A DNA stretch of 64,000 bases from Prochlorococcus sp. AG-424-P23 (GCA_003210135.1 QCNK01000002.1:41211-105210); one strand, 5' to 3'. Counted from the stretch's first letter, positions 41,586 to 51,396 are shown. A program made the numbers and translations. Notes: a model not told the origin generated them from the letters alone.

Positions 41586-41867
41586 TTAACAATATAGTGC
41601 TATTGTTTGATCTAAATCTGCACAAGGTTCAATAGTAAACTCCAATAATTCTCTCCAAGGTTGCCACTGTCGCCAAATAGTTTCTAAAGAATCAGCATCT
41701 ACAACAGAGTAACCATTGCCATGTTGAGGTAAGAAAATCCAAGATTGAACGTCATAACCCTCTGGTCTATTTTGTGGACCTCCATTGTCATACCATTCCT
41801 TCAGCATTTTTGATCCCTTCTCTTGGGCGTTTGCATCATTAAATTTATAAGAAATAAGAAACAGCAT
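41586..41867 (-). CDS. DUF3303-like protein
   Basis: WIFLPQHGNGYSVVDADSLETIWRQWQPWRELLEFTIEPC. Confidence 0.7.
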   Translation of the reverse strand: MLFLISYKFNDANAQEKGSKMLKEWYDNGGPQNRPEGYDVQSWIFLPQHGNGYSVVDADSLETIWRQWQPWRELLEFTIEPCADLDQTIALYC

Positions 41868-42032
41868 AAATAAAAATTATTAATATAATTTCAATTTAAA
41901 AAACATTATTTAAAAACCATTTAAATTATTTTTAAATTTAGATTTTTAAGCCTTTTTCAATATTAATTCACGAAAAAAGAATCTTTATTTGGTATCGCAT
42001 GTACCGTTTACAAATTTTTTGTTAGCTATTAA

Positions 42033-42221
42033 TTGGTTATGAGTTTTTTTGCTGAACCTAACCATATTGAATATGATGCATGGTTCGATGAAAATATCGA
42101 CCCAGTAGATCTTGCGAATTACTCAGATGAAAAGGAATTCAGTGATTCAGTACATTTTAAGTTCCATAAGATGTCCACTAGAAATTTAACGATTGGTTCT
42201 TCTAATAATTTTCACTCTTAA
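42033..42221 (+). CDS. island small hypothetical (62 aa)
   Basis: Intact ORF. Confidence 0.4.
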   Translation: MVMSFFAEPNHIEYDAWFDENIDPVDLANYSDEKEFSDSVHFKFHKMSTRNLTIGSSNNFHS

Positions 42222-42263
42222 TAAAAAGATTTTTAATTCCATAGATATAGATACTTATTAATC

Positions 42264-42641
42264 TTAAGCAGAATATGTTCCATCACTTTCTCTTCTTGCC
42301 TTAGCTAGTACGATTTCATCTACAACTTTTTCAATCATGTAAACACTTTTTTTACCAAAGCATTTTTCTTTTTTAATACTCTTAGAATCATTAACGATTA
42401 AATAATTATGTTCACAACAATCGCATTTAATATCAATTTTCACACCTCTTAAAACCTCCAAAGCTCTAGAAAAAATCCATTGCTGAACTGAAATACTTTC
42501 CCAACTATCAAAATTCGACCAATTATTAAAATCCCTATTAAGAATCCCTTTTAACCCATCAACCTGATTTACATGTACTAAGTATGAATCTTTTCTTGGT
42601 TCATCATTAATACCAATTGTTTTGACAGAATTTTGATTCAT
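42264..42641 (-). CDS. hypothetical protein with Cys pair (125 aa)
   Basis: IKCDCCEHNYLIVND; intact ORF. Confidence 0.5.
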   Translation of the reverse strand: MNQNSVKTIGINDEPRKDSYLVHVNQVDGLKGILNRDFNNWSNFDSWESISVQQWIFSRALEVLRGVKIDIKCDCCEHNYLIVNDSKSIKKEKCFGKKSVYMIEKVVDEIVLAKARRESDGTYSA

Positions 42642-42711
42642 TCAACATGCATCTATGAAGTAGCTCTACAAATCTAAAGGATAATTTGAAAAATATAAAC
42701 GGTAAAATGTC

Positions 42712-43179
42712 TTATATAAGATCATTAATCGCTTTATCTAATCTAGAAATATGATTTGTATTTCTGAGCAATTCAAAATCCTTAAAATCAAAGCCCGGGC
42801 CAACACAACAACTCACTAAAGTAAATTCGCCTGTACTTTTTGCAGCTTGCCAATATCCAGATGGGATCATTTCTACTGGATTATTGGAATCTAAAATTGA
42901 ATTTCTTATTAACTTATTATCATTATCTAGGCACCATAAATTAAGAGGATTACCCCTTAAATAAATCCAAATTTCATCTGCATTTTTTACTCTGTGCCAA
43001 GCACTTTTTGCATCTCTTTCCAAAAGATAATATATTCCCGTAATAAAGTTTCTACTTTGGCCATCTTCCCTAATTAGGAAATTATTACTTCTCACTATCT
43101 CTCTAAACCATCCACCTTCAGGATGAGGAGATAAATTAAATTGTTTAATTATTTCTAAATTTTTTTGATTAGGATTCAC
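42712..43179 (-). CDS. cupin family protein (DUF985)
   Basis: HPEGGWFREIVRSN, TGIYYLLERDAKSAWHRVKNADEIWIYLRG, LVSCCVGPGFDFKDFELL. Confidence 0.9.
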   Translation of the reverse strand: MNPNQKNLEIIKQFNLSPHPEGGWFREIVRSNNFLIREDGQSRNFITGIYYLLERDAKSAWHRVKNADEIWIYLRGNPLNLWCLDNDNKLIRNSILDSNNPVEMIPSGYWQAAKSTGEFTLVSCCVGPGFDFKDFELLRNTNHISRLDKAINDLI

Positions 43180-43260
43180 ATTACAAAAATATCTTTAAAA
43201 TTTCTTTTACAATTAAAGCAGCCTGAAAATAAATCAAAATAAAGTATATTTTCTTAAAAC

Positions 43261-43404
43261 TTAAGCACAAATAACTGACAAATCAACAAAATTTTTATTT
43301 TCATCTGCCAGTTCAGTAATGATTCTATTGAGCCATTCAGAGGTCGTTTCACAATAACCTACATTTAAAATAGTTTTTTGCTTTGCTGATTCTTCTTTAT
43401 TCAT
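43261..43404 (-). CDS. micro-ORF (47 aa)
   Basis: MNKEESAKQKTILNVGYCETTSEWLNRIITELADENKNFVDLSVICA; not in supplied track. Confidence 0.4.
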   Translation of the reverse strand: MNKEESAKQKTILNVGYCETTSEWLNRIITELADENKNFVDLSVICA

Positions 43405-43586
43405 AAGAAAAGTATTTTTATATAAACTAGTCTTTAATTAAATCTATGTGAATAAGTCTTAATTACTATCTATTTCAAAAAGTTGTAATTAATACATATT
43501 TAAGAACTACTAGTAAACAAATAAAATTAAATCGTTGACAAGAAAATCTATACAAGTAAGAGTAGAAAAAATTTATTTTTTAACCT

Positions 43587-43772
43587 ATGAATAACATCAA
43601 GATTGAGGAATTGATGAAAGTAAGGTTCGATGGTATTGCTAATAGAATTGGGCAATTAAGCAAAAGTGAAAGTGAGTCTTTATTGCTTGAGCATCTTGAG
43701 TGGTTGGAGGGAGGATGGGAGACTGAAGAAATCTTATTTTTAAAAAAGCCTTACAGAAAATGGTGGTTCTAG
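43587..43772 (+). CDS. small hypothetical (61 aa)
   Basis: Intact acidic ORF. Confidence 0.5.
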   Translation: MNNIKIEELMKVRFDGIANRIGQLSKSESESLLLEHLEWLEGGWETEEILFLKKPYRKWWF

Positions 43773-43791
43773 CTCTACTTCTAAAAAATAA

Positions 43792-44571
43792 TTAATGATG
43801 GCCTAAGGGACCAGGTCCAGATCCTATTTTATAAGAATTTTCTAAAGATTTCTCAACAAATAATTTCGCTTTTTGTATGGAATCAAGAAGTTCAAAACCT
43901 AAAGCTTTGTAACCACAAATAGCAGCACTCAAAGTACATCCGCTACCGTGGGTATTTTTTGTATTTATAAAATTATTAAAGAGCCACTCTTTTCTTCCGT
44001 TTAAGTCAAGAAAAAAATCCTTCCCTTTCATATCTTTTAAACCACCACCTTTTATAAGTACCGCTTTAGCTCCAAGACCAATAATTTTTCTTGCTGAATT
44101 TTCGATATCTTCTTTACTCCTTATTTCTAAACCAGAAAGTAGATTTGCTTCATAAATATTTGGAGTTACCAAATCAGCAATTGGTAATAAGAGTTTTTTA
44201 TAGGCATTAATAGCAGAATCTTCCAGTAATTTAGAACCAGTTCTTGTAACCATTACTGGGTCAATAATTTTGGTTATTTTGTATGCATTTAATTTTGAAG
44301 CAGTATCATTAATTATTCTTTCATTTAATAACATTCCAGTTTTTAAGGCATCAATAGGAAAATCAGCAAATAAAGTATCTAACTGATTTAATAAAGTATT
44401 CTTCTCTACTGGTTGAACGGATGTAACCTCTATACTATTTTGTGCGGTAATACATGTAATAACAGAACATCCATGTACTTTAAGGGCCATGAAAGTTCTC
44501 AAGTCAGCCTGTATGCCTGCTCCACCCCCGGAGTCACTACCGCCTATTGAAAGTGCAATTTTAGAATACAT
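43792..44571 (-). CDS. thiD: hydroxymethylpyrimidine (phospho)kinase
   Basis: [41 protein letters not shown]. Confidence 0.96.
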   Translation of the reverse strand: MYSKIALSIGGSDSGGGAGIQADLRTFMALKVHGCSVITCITAQNSIEVTSVQPVEKNTLLNQLDTLFADFPIDALKTGMLLNERIINDTASKLNAYKITKIIDPVMVTRTGSKLLEDSAINAYKKLLLPIADLVTPNIYEANLLSGLEIRSKEDIENSARKIIGLGAKAVLIKGGGLKDMKGKDFFLDLNGRKEWLFNNFINTKNTHGSGCTLSAAICGYKALGFELLDSIQKAKLFVEKSLENSYKIGSGPGPLGHH

Positions 44572-44620
44572 AATTTATTAGCTCGTTTTTGAAAATACTA
44601 TAAATAAATTTTAATTTAAA

Positions 44621-45244
44621 TTAGAAATCTGAATATGCATTAAAAAAATCTAACTCCAATTCCATAGCTCTCCTGTATAAATATTTGGCCTGATTAATAT
44701 CATAAGTTTCTTTATTAGTCTCAACAAGATTTTCAAGTGAAGCTGCTAGCTTTTCAAAGCTCTCATCAGAATAAGTAATTATCCATTCTTTATATTTAAT
44801 ATCAAAATCCTTTTCATACAAACTTTTTCCTATCCAAGAATAAAGTCGCATACATGGAGTCATTGCAAACATTATTTCAACGGAGCTTAGTCTTTTGGAA
44901 GTATCATCAAGAAAATCTGTATAATTTTTAGTGGCTTTTTTTATATAGTTATTAGACAAATCAATATCCCATTCTTTTGCATACGTTTCATGAAGTATTA
45001 ACTCCTCTGAAACGCCCATTAATAGTTCACTTAACTTCCTTATTGAGTACTTATCTTTTGATTTGTAAACAGCAAGACCATAAGCCTTAGCAAAAGTCTC
45101 TAAAAAGAAATAATCTTGAGCTAAATATTCTTGAAATATTTTTTTAGGGAGACTTCCATTCTTTAAACCTTGAACAAATTTTGTATTTAAACTTAGTAAA
45201 GCAATCTCATAATTATCCTCCCAAAGTTTTTTTGTTATTTTCAT
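44621..45244 (-). CDS. tenA: TenA/thiaminase II family protein
   Basis: FQEYLAQDYFFLETFAKAYGLAV; ESFEKLAASLENLVE. Confidence 0.9.
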   Translation of the reverse strand: MKITKKLWEDNYEIALLSLNTKFVQGLKNGSLPKKIFQEYLAQDYFFLETFAKAYGLAVYKSKDKYSIRKLSELLMGVSEELILHETYAKEWDIDLSNNYIKKATKNYTDFLDDTSKRLSSVEIMFAMTPCMRLYSWIGKSLYEKDFDIKYKEWIITYSDESFEKLAASLENLVETNKETYDINQAKYLYRRAMELELDFFNAYSDF

Positions 45245-45330
45245 TTTTGTTTTTTTTGTTATTTTAAAATTTTTTTATATTTTTGGCCTACAAATTTAAT
45301 CTTATTTTTCTAGGATTGTAGGAAAAAATA

Positions 45331-46827
45331 ATGAAAGAAATAAATATTTTATGGTTTAAAAAAGATTTAAGAATTTTTGATAACGAAGCTCTTTGTGAGG
45401 CTATCAAAGATAATGATATTTTACCTATTTTCATTATTGAGTTAGATATTTGGAGCCAAAATACTCATTCATATAGACAATGGCAATTTTGCAAAGAAAG
45501 TCTAATAGATTTAAGAAACGCACTTGCTGAGATTGGACAACCTTTAATAATTAGGACTGGAAATGTTATTAATGTCTTTGATGACATCTGCTCAAAGTTT
45601 AAAATCAAGGGGATTTTTAGCCATCAAGAAACCGGGGATTGGCTTACTTATAAAAGAGATCAAAAGGTAAGAGATTGGGCTATAAGCAAAAATATTATTT
45701 GGAAGGAATTTCTACAATTTTCAGTTTTTAGAGGAAATTTAGATAGGGATAAATGGTCTAAAAAGTGGCAAGAAAATTCCGAAAAGAAATTTCTTAATGC
45801 TCCATTAAAAATTAATTCTATTAATTTTGATATTGGAGAAATACCTTCAGACGAAATTTTTCCGTTTAAAAATGAAAATTGTCCAGGAAGAATGCAAGGT
45901 GGGAGGAAGAAAGGTTTAGAGAGAATGCAATACTTCTTTAGTAATAAATTTGAATCTTATTCAAAAGATATTTCTAGCCCAGAAAAATCATTTGATAGTT
46001 GTACAAGACTATCCCCTTATATTTGTTGGGGATGCATTTCATTAAAAGAAATTTTTAATAAAGCAAATATATCAAAAGACAATAATTCCAGGATGTTAAA
46101 AAGTAGATTAACTTGGCATTGTCATTTTATTCAGAAACTTGAAAGTGAACCAGAACTCGAGTACAGGGAATACCATCCTTTTTACAAAAATATCAGAGAA
46201 AAAAATAATGAATTACTTAATTTATGGAGTACCGGTAATACGGGTTTTCCTTTTATAGATGCATGTATGCGGTCATTAAATTTTAATGGATGGATTAACT
46301 TCAGGATGCGAGCAATGTTAATGTCTTTTGCTAGCTATAATTTATGGTTACCATGGCAAGATTCAGGTTCTGAATTAGCAAATAAATTTGTAGATTATGA
46401 GCCTGGAATACATTGGAATCAATGCCAAATGCAGTCTGGAACTACATCTATAAATACCAATAGGATTTATAATCCTATTAAGCAGGGTAAAGATCATGAT
46501 CCTCAAGGGAAATTTATAAAAAAATGGATACCAGAATTAAAGGATGTCGCAGTTAATTTCATTCATGAACCTTGGCTATTATCTAAATTTAATAAAGAAG
46601 AATATGAAAAAATTAATTATATAAAGCCAATAATTGACATCCCAATTAGCATTAAAACTGCTAAAAAGAAGATACAGGAAATCACTAAAAAGGAAGGATA
46701 TTGGGATATCTCAAAAGAAATTTATTTAAAACACGGCTCTAGAAAAAGGTTTAGAAATAATTCAAATATTAAAAAAATTGTTTCTAAGAAAAAGGAGATA
46801 CAATACGAACTTGAATTAGATATTTAA
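45331..46827 (+). CDS. cryptochrome/photolyase family FAD protein
   Basis: NILWFKKDLRIFDNEALCEAI; TRLSPYICWGCIS; TGNTGFPFIDACMRSLNFNGWINFRMRAML. Confidence 0.93.
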   Translation: MKEINILWFKKDLRIFDNEALCEAIKDNDILPIFIIELDIWSQNTHSYRQWQFCKESLIDLRNALAEIGQPLIIRTGNVINVFDDICSKFKIKGIFSHQETGDWLTYKRDQKVRDWAISKNIIWKEFLQFSVFRGNLDRDKWSKKWQENSEKKFLNAPLKINSINFDIGEIPSDEIFPFKNENCPGRMQGGRKKGLERMQYFFSNKFESYSKDISSPEKSFDSCTRLSPYICWGCISLKEIFNKANISKDNNSRMLKSRLTWHCHFIQKLESEPELEYREYHPFYKNIREKNNELLNLWSTGNTGFPFIDACMRSLNFNGWINFRMRAMLMSFASYNLWLPWQDSGSELANKFVDYEPGIHWNQCQMQSGTTSINTNRIYNPIKQGKDHDPQGKFIKKWIPELKDVAVNFIHEPWLLSKFNKEEYEKINYIKPIIDIPISIKTAKKKIQEITKKEGYWDISKEIYLKHGSRKRFRNNSNIKKIVSKKKEIQYELELDI

Positions 46828-46953
46828 GTTTGATTGTCGAAAATTTCAGATTCCTTTAAGTGAATAGGAAAGTTTTTTAAATTTTGAAATTTAATATCTA
46901 AATCCACGATGAAGTAATGCAAGCTTTAATGTATTCATTAGATTGAATTAATT

Positions 46954-47127
46954 ATGTCTGAAAGATTTGAATGGGACGATACCAATAGTTCAGGTATATG
47001 GTGGAGTACTAATGTAAGTATTAGAGACGAGTGCATTTTACTTAAAGAAGATACTCAATGTGAAGATTCTGATATAGTTGAACTCCTTAGAAGTATTGCA
47101 CAAAATATTGAAGATACTGGCCTTTAA
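46954..47127 (+). CDS. micro-ORF (57 aa)
   Basis: MSERFEWDDTNSSGIWWSTNVSIRDECILLKEDTQCEDSDIVELLRSIAQNIEDTGL; not in supplied track. Confidence 0.45.
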   Translation: MSERFEWDDTNSSGIWWSTNVSIRDECILLKEDTQCEDSDIVELLRSIAQNIEDTGL

Positions 47128-47150
47128 TTTTTAAAGGCATATTCTCTCTA

Positions 47151-48101
47151 TTAGAGATTTTCAATTCCTTTTACAGCTTTTATTAATTCAATACTGATCC
47201 CTTTTTCACTCATTGAATGACCAGCATCATTAACAATAATTAATTCAGAATTCTTTAATTTCTTATTTAGATCCCAAGCACTTCTAACAGGACATACAAC
47301 GTCATACCTCCCTTGAATTATTTTTGTTGGAATTGATTCTATTGTTTTTATATTTTTCAAAATAAAATCATCTTCTAAGAAAATATTATTAATAAAATAA
47401 TGACATTCGATCCTTGCAAAGGCATCTGAAAAAGAATTAACTTGGGAGTTATCAAAATCGAATTTTTTATTTATTAAATGACTAGTTGAGAGTTCCCATT
47501 TTGTCCAAGCTGCTGCTGCTTTTGATCTAAGATTCGTATCTGAAGATGTTAGATATTTATAAAAAGAACTTATCAAATCATTTCTTTCTTCTTTTGGTAT
47601 TACAGAAATATATTCTTCAAATTCATCAGGGAATATCTCACTCGCACCATATTGATAGAACCATAATAATTCGAACTTTCTACATAAAAATATTCCTCGC
47701 AAAGTTAAGCTCATAACTCTTGAGGGATTTTTAATTGCATATATAAGTGAAAGTGTTGAGCCCCAAGATCCACCAAACAGATGCCAAGTATCTATTTTTA
47801 AAAGAATCCTTAATTTCTCAATATCATCAACTAAATGATTAGTCGTATTTTCTTTTAATTCGGAGAAAGGTTTTGAAGAACCGCAACCTCTTTGGTCAAA
47901 TTGAATAATATCAAATTTATTGGGATCAAAGTATCTTCTATATCTTGGTTGACTTCCTCCTCCTGGACCCCCATGAATAACAAGTATTTTTTTGCCATTT
48001 GGATTGCCAGATCTTTCCCAATAAATAGTATGAATATCGCTTACTTGTAAAAAACCCTTTTCACGTACTTCAATTTTCGGAAACAAGACTTGATCTTTCA
48101 T
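47151..48101 (-). CDS. pip: proline iminopeptidase
   Basis: VIHGGPGGGSQPRYRRYFDPNKFDIIQFDQRGCGSSKP; FGGSWGSTLSL. Confidence 0.96.
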   Translation of the reverse strand: MKDQVLFPKIEVREKGFLQVSDIHTIYWERSGNPNGKKILVIHGGPGGGSQPRYRRYFDPNKFDIIQFDQRGCGSSKPFSELKENTTNHLVDDIEKLRILLKIDTWHLFGGSWGSTLSLIYAIKNPSRVMSLTLRGIFLCRKFELLWFYQYGASEIFPDEFEEYISVIPKEERNDLISSFYKYLTSSDTNLRSKAAAAWTKWELSTSHLINKKFDFDNSQVNSFSDAFARIECHYFINNIFLEDDFILKNIKTIESIPTKIIQGRYDVVCPVRSAWDLNKKLKNSELIIVNDAGHSMSEKGISIELIKAVKGIENL

Positions 48102-48179
48102 TTTGAAATATTTTTGATCACTTTATTAATCCATTTTATCCAAAAAGAACTCTAGTTTAGAAGGATTTTGTTAAACAAA

Positions 48180-48207
48180 AAAAAGGACTGCTTATACAGT
48201 CCTTTTT
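48180..48207 (-). terminator. strong intrinsic terminator, minus-strand orientation
   Basis: AAAAAGGACTG-TATAAG-CAGTCCTTTTTTTT read on minus strand. Confidence 0.8.
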
Positions 48208-48612
48208 AATATTTATTTTCCTTCTTACAGGATATAAAATTACATATATTAAAGTTTATTTACTCATAAACTTAGAATACGTGAATTAGGGGATTTCTCT
48301 CGATAATTTTAGTCCCTATTGTCGCTAGTAATTATAAAGCGAAGTCTTATCAGACTAATTGATTGAACTTGAATTTTCGAATAATCCCATTCTCAGGAAT
48401 ACGCTTCCTATATTTTGGAATTTGCTAAATTTCAGGCGGACTATCAATCATTTAGATTGCCTCCGAACTCAACATTTATAAATTACTCCTTTTTATATTT
48501 TCAGTAAATCCGTAAATATGCTGATTTACTTTTTACTTAATTTGTAAGAGGATTTTAATGATCCTTTGTTTTTTATAGATAAATATAAATAATAAAGTCT
48601 ATAATCTCCTAG

Positions 48613-48804
48613 TTATTCAGATTCATAGAGCAAAATAGATTCAATTATTCTTTTATCACTATCAGAAAGTTTATAATCTTCCAATTTCCACTGAACAAAT
48701 TTTACACACTCATCAATAGAAGGATTCTTATCCCGGAACTTACGCCACTCTCTAATCCAATCTGCCAAGGCAAAAGTTATTTTTGTAGTAAGCATATTTA
48801 CCAA
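48613..48804 (-). CDS. small hypothetical (63 aa)
   Basis: Intact ORF (WIREWRKFRDKNPSIDECVKFVQWKLEDYK). Confidence 0.5.
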   Translation of the reverse strand: MVNMLTTKITFALADWIREWRKFRDKNPSIDECVKFVQWKLEDYKLSDSDKRIIESILLYESE

Positions 48805-48938
48805 TCAGGGTAATTAAAATCTCCGCCTATAGGTTCTTCATAAAATTCCCCTTCTTTTATAAATTTATCATATTTTTCAATTATCTTTTTATAAGAAGCT
48901 ATTGAGGGAAGTAAATCTCCTAAATATAGGGGTACCAT
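48798..48938 (-). CDS. micro-ORF (46 aa)
   Basis: MVPLYLGDLLPSIASYKKIIEKYDKFIKEGEFYEEPIGGDFNYPDW; overlaps following ORF by a few nt. Confidence 0.45.
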   Translation of the reverse strand: MVPLYLGDLLPSIASYKKIIEKYDKFIKEGEFYEEPIGGDFNYPDW

Positions 48939-49012
48939 TCTAATTGTTATAATAATATTAATTATTTATTATTTTATATAAGAATTTAATAAATAGATTA
49001 TTAATATGCATT

Positions 49013-49108
49013 ATGGATTTCATCAAAAAGAACAAGATCTTAACAGTAATGGCCGTAGTTGCAGTTTTATCATTTGCATTAGAAAAAGTAGGCATAATAC
49101 ACCCTTAA
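49013..49108 (+). CDS. single-TM micro-ORF (31 aa)
   Basis: MDFIKKNKILTVMAVVAVLSFALEKVGIIHP. Confidence 0.4.
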   Translation: MDFIKKNKILTVMAVVAVLSFALEKVGIIHP

Positions 49109-49315
49109 AATAATTAATTTCATTTGTTTAATACTTCCTAATGAAATAAGTAAACTGATACTATTACTGCAAAAATAAGCAATGGAGATAATAATGTAAA
49201 AATTAAAGTTGAAAGATTAATCAGCATAAATTTTAAATAAATAAACAAATTTAATAAACATCACTTTTAAGCATTTGCAATAAGTAAAATTTAAATTATT
49301 ACGATATAAAAAAAT

Positions 49316-49513
49316 TTGAATAAAGAAAGATATAAAGAAGAATATGAAGAGGGTTCAGACTTACTATGGCCTAGTGATAAAGAAGATAAAATAACTCGGC
49401 AATTTTATAAAGATTTATCTGATCTTTCAAAAAATATAAACTATAGTAAAAAGAAAAAGCTAAAACTTTTTGAACAAGTAGTTAGAATAATAAAAGGCAA
49501 AGGCTGGGGTTAA
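49316..49513 (+). CDS. small hypothetical (65 aa)
   Basis: Intact ORF immediately upstream of CPBP protease. Confidence 0.4.
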   Translation: MNKERYKEEYEEGSDLLWPSDKEDKITRQFYKDLSDLSKNINYSKKKKLKLFEQVVRIIKGKGWG

Positions 49514-49530
49514 TTAATATTCAATCTAAA

Positions 49531-50391
49531 ATGAAAAATTTAATGATATTAATTAAAAGTTTTTTTCTTTTAAGACCAAGATTTTTATCCACTATATTTT
49601 TTATTCCAATTCTTTATGGCATTGGCTGGGCTTTATCTCAGCCACTTTTATTGTTTAATTTTGAAGAAGAAAATTTATCCTTAGTTGGAACTATTATTAC
49701 TTTCTTTCTTTTTATCTTTTTACTCCCATATTGGTTTTATATCAAAAGAAACAAATCAAGTGCTTGGGTACTTCTTGGGTTAACTAAAGACAAATTTTTA
49801 AAAAACTTTGTCAATTTTTCTAAAGGTATCTTATTTTCCTTAGTTTTAATAATTCTAATTCTGGTACCACTATTGCAAAAAAATTATATTTCTTGGATTG
49901 GTGAATTCTCTCCAATAATATTATTAAATTCTATTGTACTGGGATTAGGTGTTGGATTCGCAGAGGAAATAATTTTTAGAGGATGGTTACTAGAAGAACT
50001 AAAATTTGAATATGGTACAAAAATATCAATAGCTTTACAAGCTTTAGTTTTTAGCTTTGTTCATGATTTATCAAATGACATATTTTGGAACATAATAGGA
50101 TTACGTTTAGGATTTATTTTACTTGGGATATTTCTATCATTAGTCAAAATTAGAGATAAAGGTTCTCTATGGAATTGCATAGGACTTCATGGGGGACTTG
50201 TGGGTATTTGGTTTTTTATAAATAACGGATTAATAGAATTCAAAGAAAATACACCTTCTTTTTTAGCAGGTCCCTTTACACAAAATATTCCAAACCCAAT
50301 CGGAAGCTTTAGTGCAATTATAATATTACTTTTGTTATGTATTTTTTATACACTAAAATCAAAAAAAAATTTCCTTAGACGTTTTAATTAG
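49531..50391 (+). CDS. CPBP (Abi/CAAX-type) intramembrane metalloprotease
   Basis: GFAEEIIFRGWLLEEL; FSFVHDL; GLHGGLVGIWF. Confidence 0.9.
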   Translation: MKNLMILIKSFFLLRPRFLSTIFFIPILYGIGWALSQPLLLFNFEEENLSLVGTIITFFLFIFLLPYWFYIKRNKSSAWVLLGLTKDKFLKNFVNFSKGILFSLVLIILILVPLLQKNYISWIGEFSPIILLNSIVLGLGVGFAEEIIFRGWLLEELKFEYGTKISIALQALVFSFVHDLSNDIFWNIIGLRLGFILLGIFLSLVKIRDKGSLWNCIGLHGGLVGIWFFINNGLIEFKENTPSFLAGPFTQNIPNPIGSFSAIIILLLLCIFYTLKSKKNFLRRFN

Positions 50392-50411
50392 ATATAAATA
50401 CCGATTGATTT

Positions 50412-50618
50412 TTGATTAGTAATTGTCAGATTAAAATAAAGCTTAATTCACATATGAACTTTGAGCCAGGAATAAGATTTATTGTCTTTTTAGTAATTTT
50501 TGGAGTTACAAACTATCTAATGATGTTGAGAAGATATGAAAACGACATGAAAAAAAAGAAATATTTACAACAGGAAAAAATTTCCAGGCTATACCCTAAA
50601 GGTTCATTTATTTTCTGA
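50412..50618 (+). CDS. small membrane protein
   Basis: One TM segment then basic tail. Confidence 0.4.
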   Translation: MISNCQIKIKLNSHMNFEPGIRFIVFLVIFGVTNYLMMLRRYENDMKKKKYLQQEKISRLYPKGSFIF

Positions 50619-50645
50619 AATTAAAAAAGTTTTTGTAAAATCTAC

Positions 50646-50894
50646 TCACCATTTTTTATTAGTTTTTTGCCAACCTTCATTTAACAATTTTTGCCACAAT
50701 AATCTTGCTTCTTCTATAAAAATTTTTTTTCTAGTTTTCATCAATGGAGGATTTTCTCCATGTATTCCCATAATAATTCCTTCTTCAATAAACATATAAT
50801 CAATAGATTTATCAGAATGATCATTATGTTTGTAGAAACGCATCACTCCTACAAAATTAGAGTCTATTAACCAGAAATCATTAGTTGAATTCAA
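50646..50894 (-). CDS. DUF1651-like protein (paralogue B)
   Basis: FWLIDSNFVGVMRF...YMFIEEGIIMGIHGENPPLMKTR...GWQKTNKKW; similar to ORF 41300-41554. Confidence 0.72.
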   Translation of the reverse strand: MNSTNDFWLIDSNFVGVMRFYKHNDHSDKSIDYMFIEEGIIMGIHGENPPLMKTRKKIFIEEARLLWQKLLNEGWQKTNKKW

Positions 50895-50967
50895 TAGAAC
50901 AAAAATTAAATTATATTTATAAACATTTTTAATAGCAATCTGCGAGGAAAATATTTTTTTAGTTTAT

Positions 50968-51396
50968 TCATATTTGATACGTTTTTTCTTTTTGTCTACT
51001 TTTTTTCAATTCGCCACGTTTTTTCTTAACCTCAACTCTTTTCTTTTGTGATGCTTTAGTGGGTTGTGTAGATTTTCTTAATTTAAATGGTTTATTTAAA
51101 GCATTTTTTAGGATTGAACTAAATTTCATTAAAGCTAGCTGCCTATTTAATAATTGATTTCTATGTTCTTGAACCGCTAAACGTAAGCTATTATTCACTA
51201 ATTTGGTTTTCAAGTTTCTCTTAAGAATTTCTTTCTGATAATCATTTAATACTTTGGAATCTTCTAAATTAAAGATTATCTCTACTCTACTTTCAATTTT
51301 ATTTACATTTTGTCCTCCAGGACCTGAGGATCTGGAAAATCGCCACTTAATTTCGTTGGATGGTATTACTAATGTTTTAGTAATTTTTAAATCCAT
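50968..51396 (-). CDS. arfB: ArfB/YaeJ-type peptidyl-tRNA hydrolase (ribosome rescue)
   Basis: EIKWRFSRSSGPGGQNVNKIESRVEI (GGQ) and basic C-terminal tail. Confidence 0.93.
   Translation of the reverse strand: MDLKITKTLVIPSNEIKWRFSRSSGPGGQNVNKIESRVEIIFNLEDSKVLNDYQKEILKRNLKTKLVNNSLRLAVQEHRNQLLNRQLALMKFSSILKNALNKPFKLRKSTQPTKASQKKRVEVKKKRGELKKSRQKEKTYQI

Noticed and set aside
44580-45330. TPP riboswitch upstream of tenA/thiD
   Set aside because: No CTGAGA-type THI-box core in the leader; sequence is mostly T-rich.
48440-48475. GGCGGACT...AATC string resembling the tRNA-Tyr anticodon arm
   Set aside because: Only about 8 contiguous bases match; too short to call a tRNA remnant.
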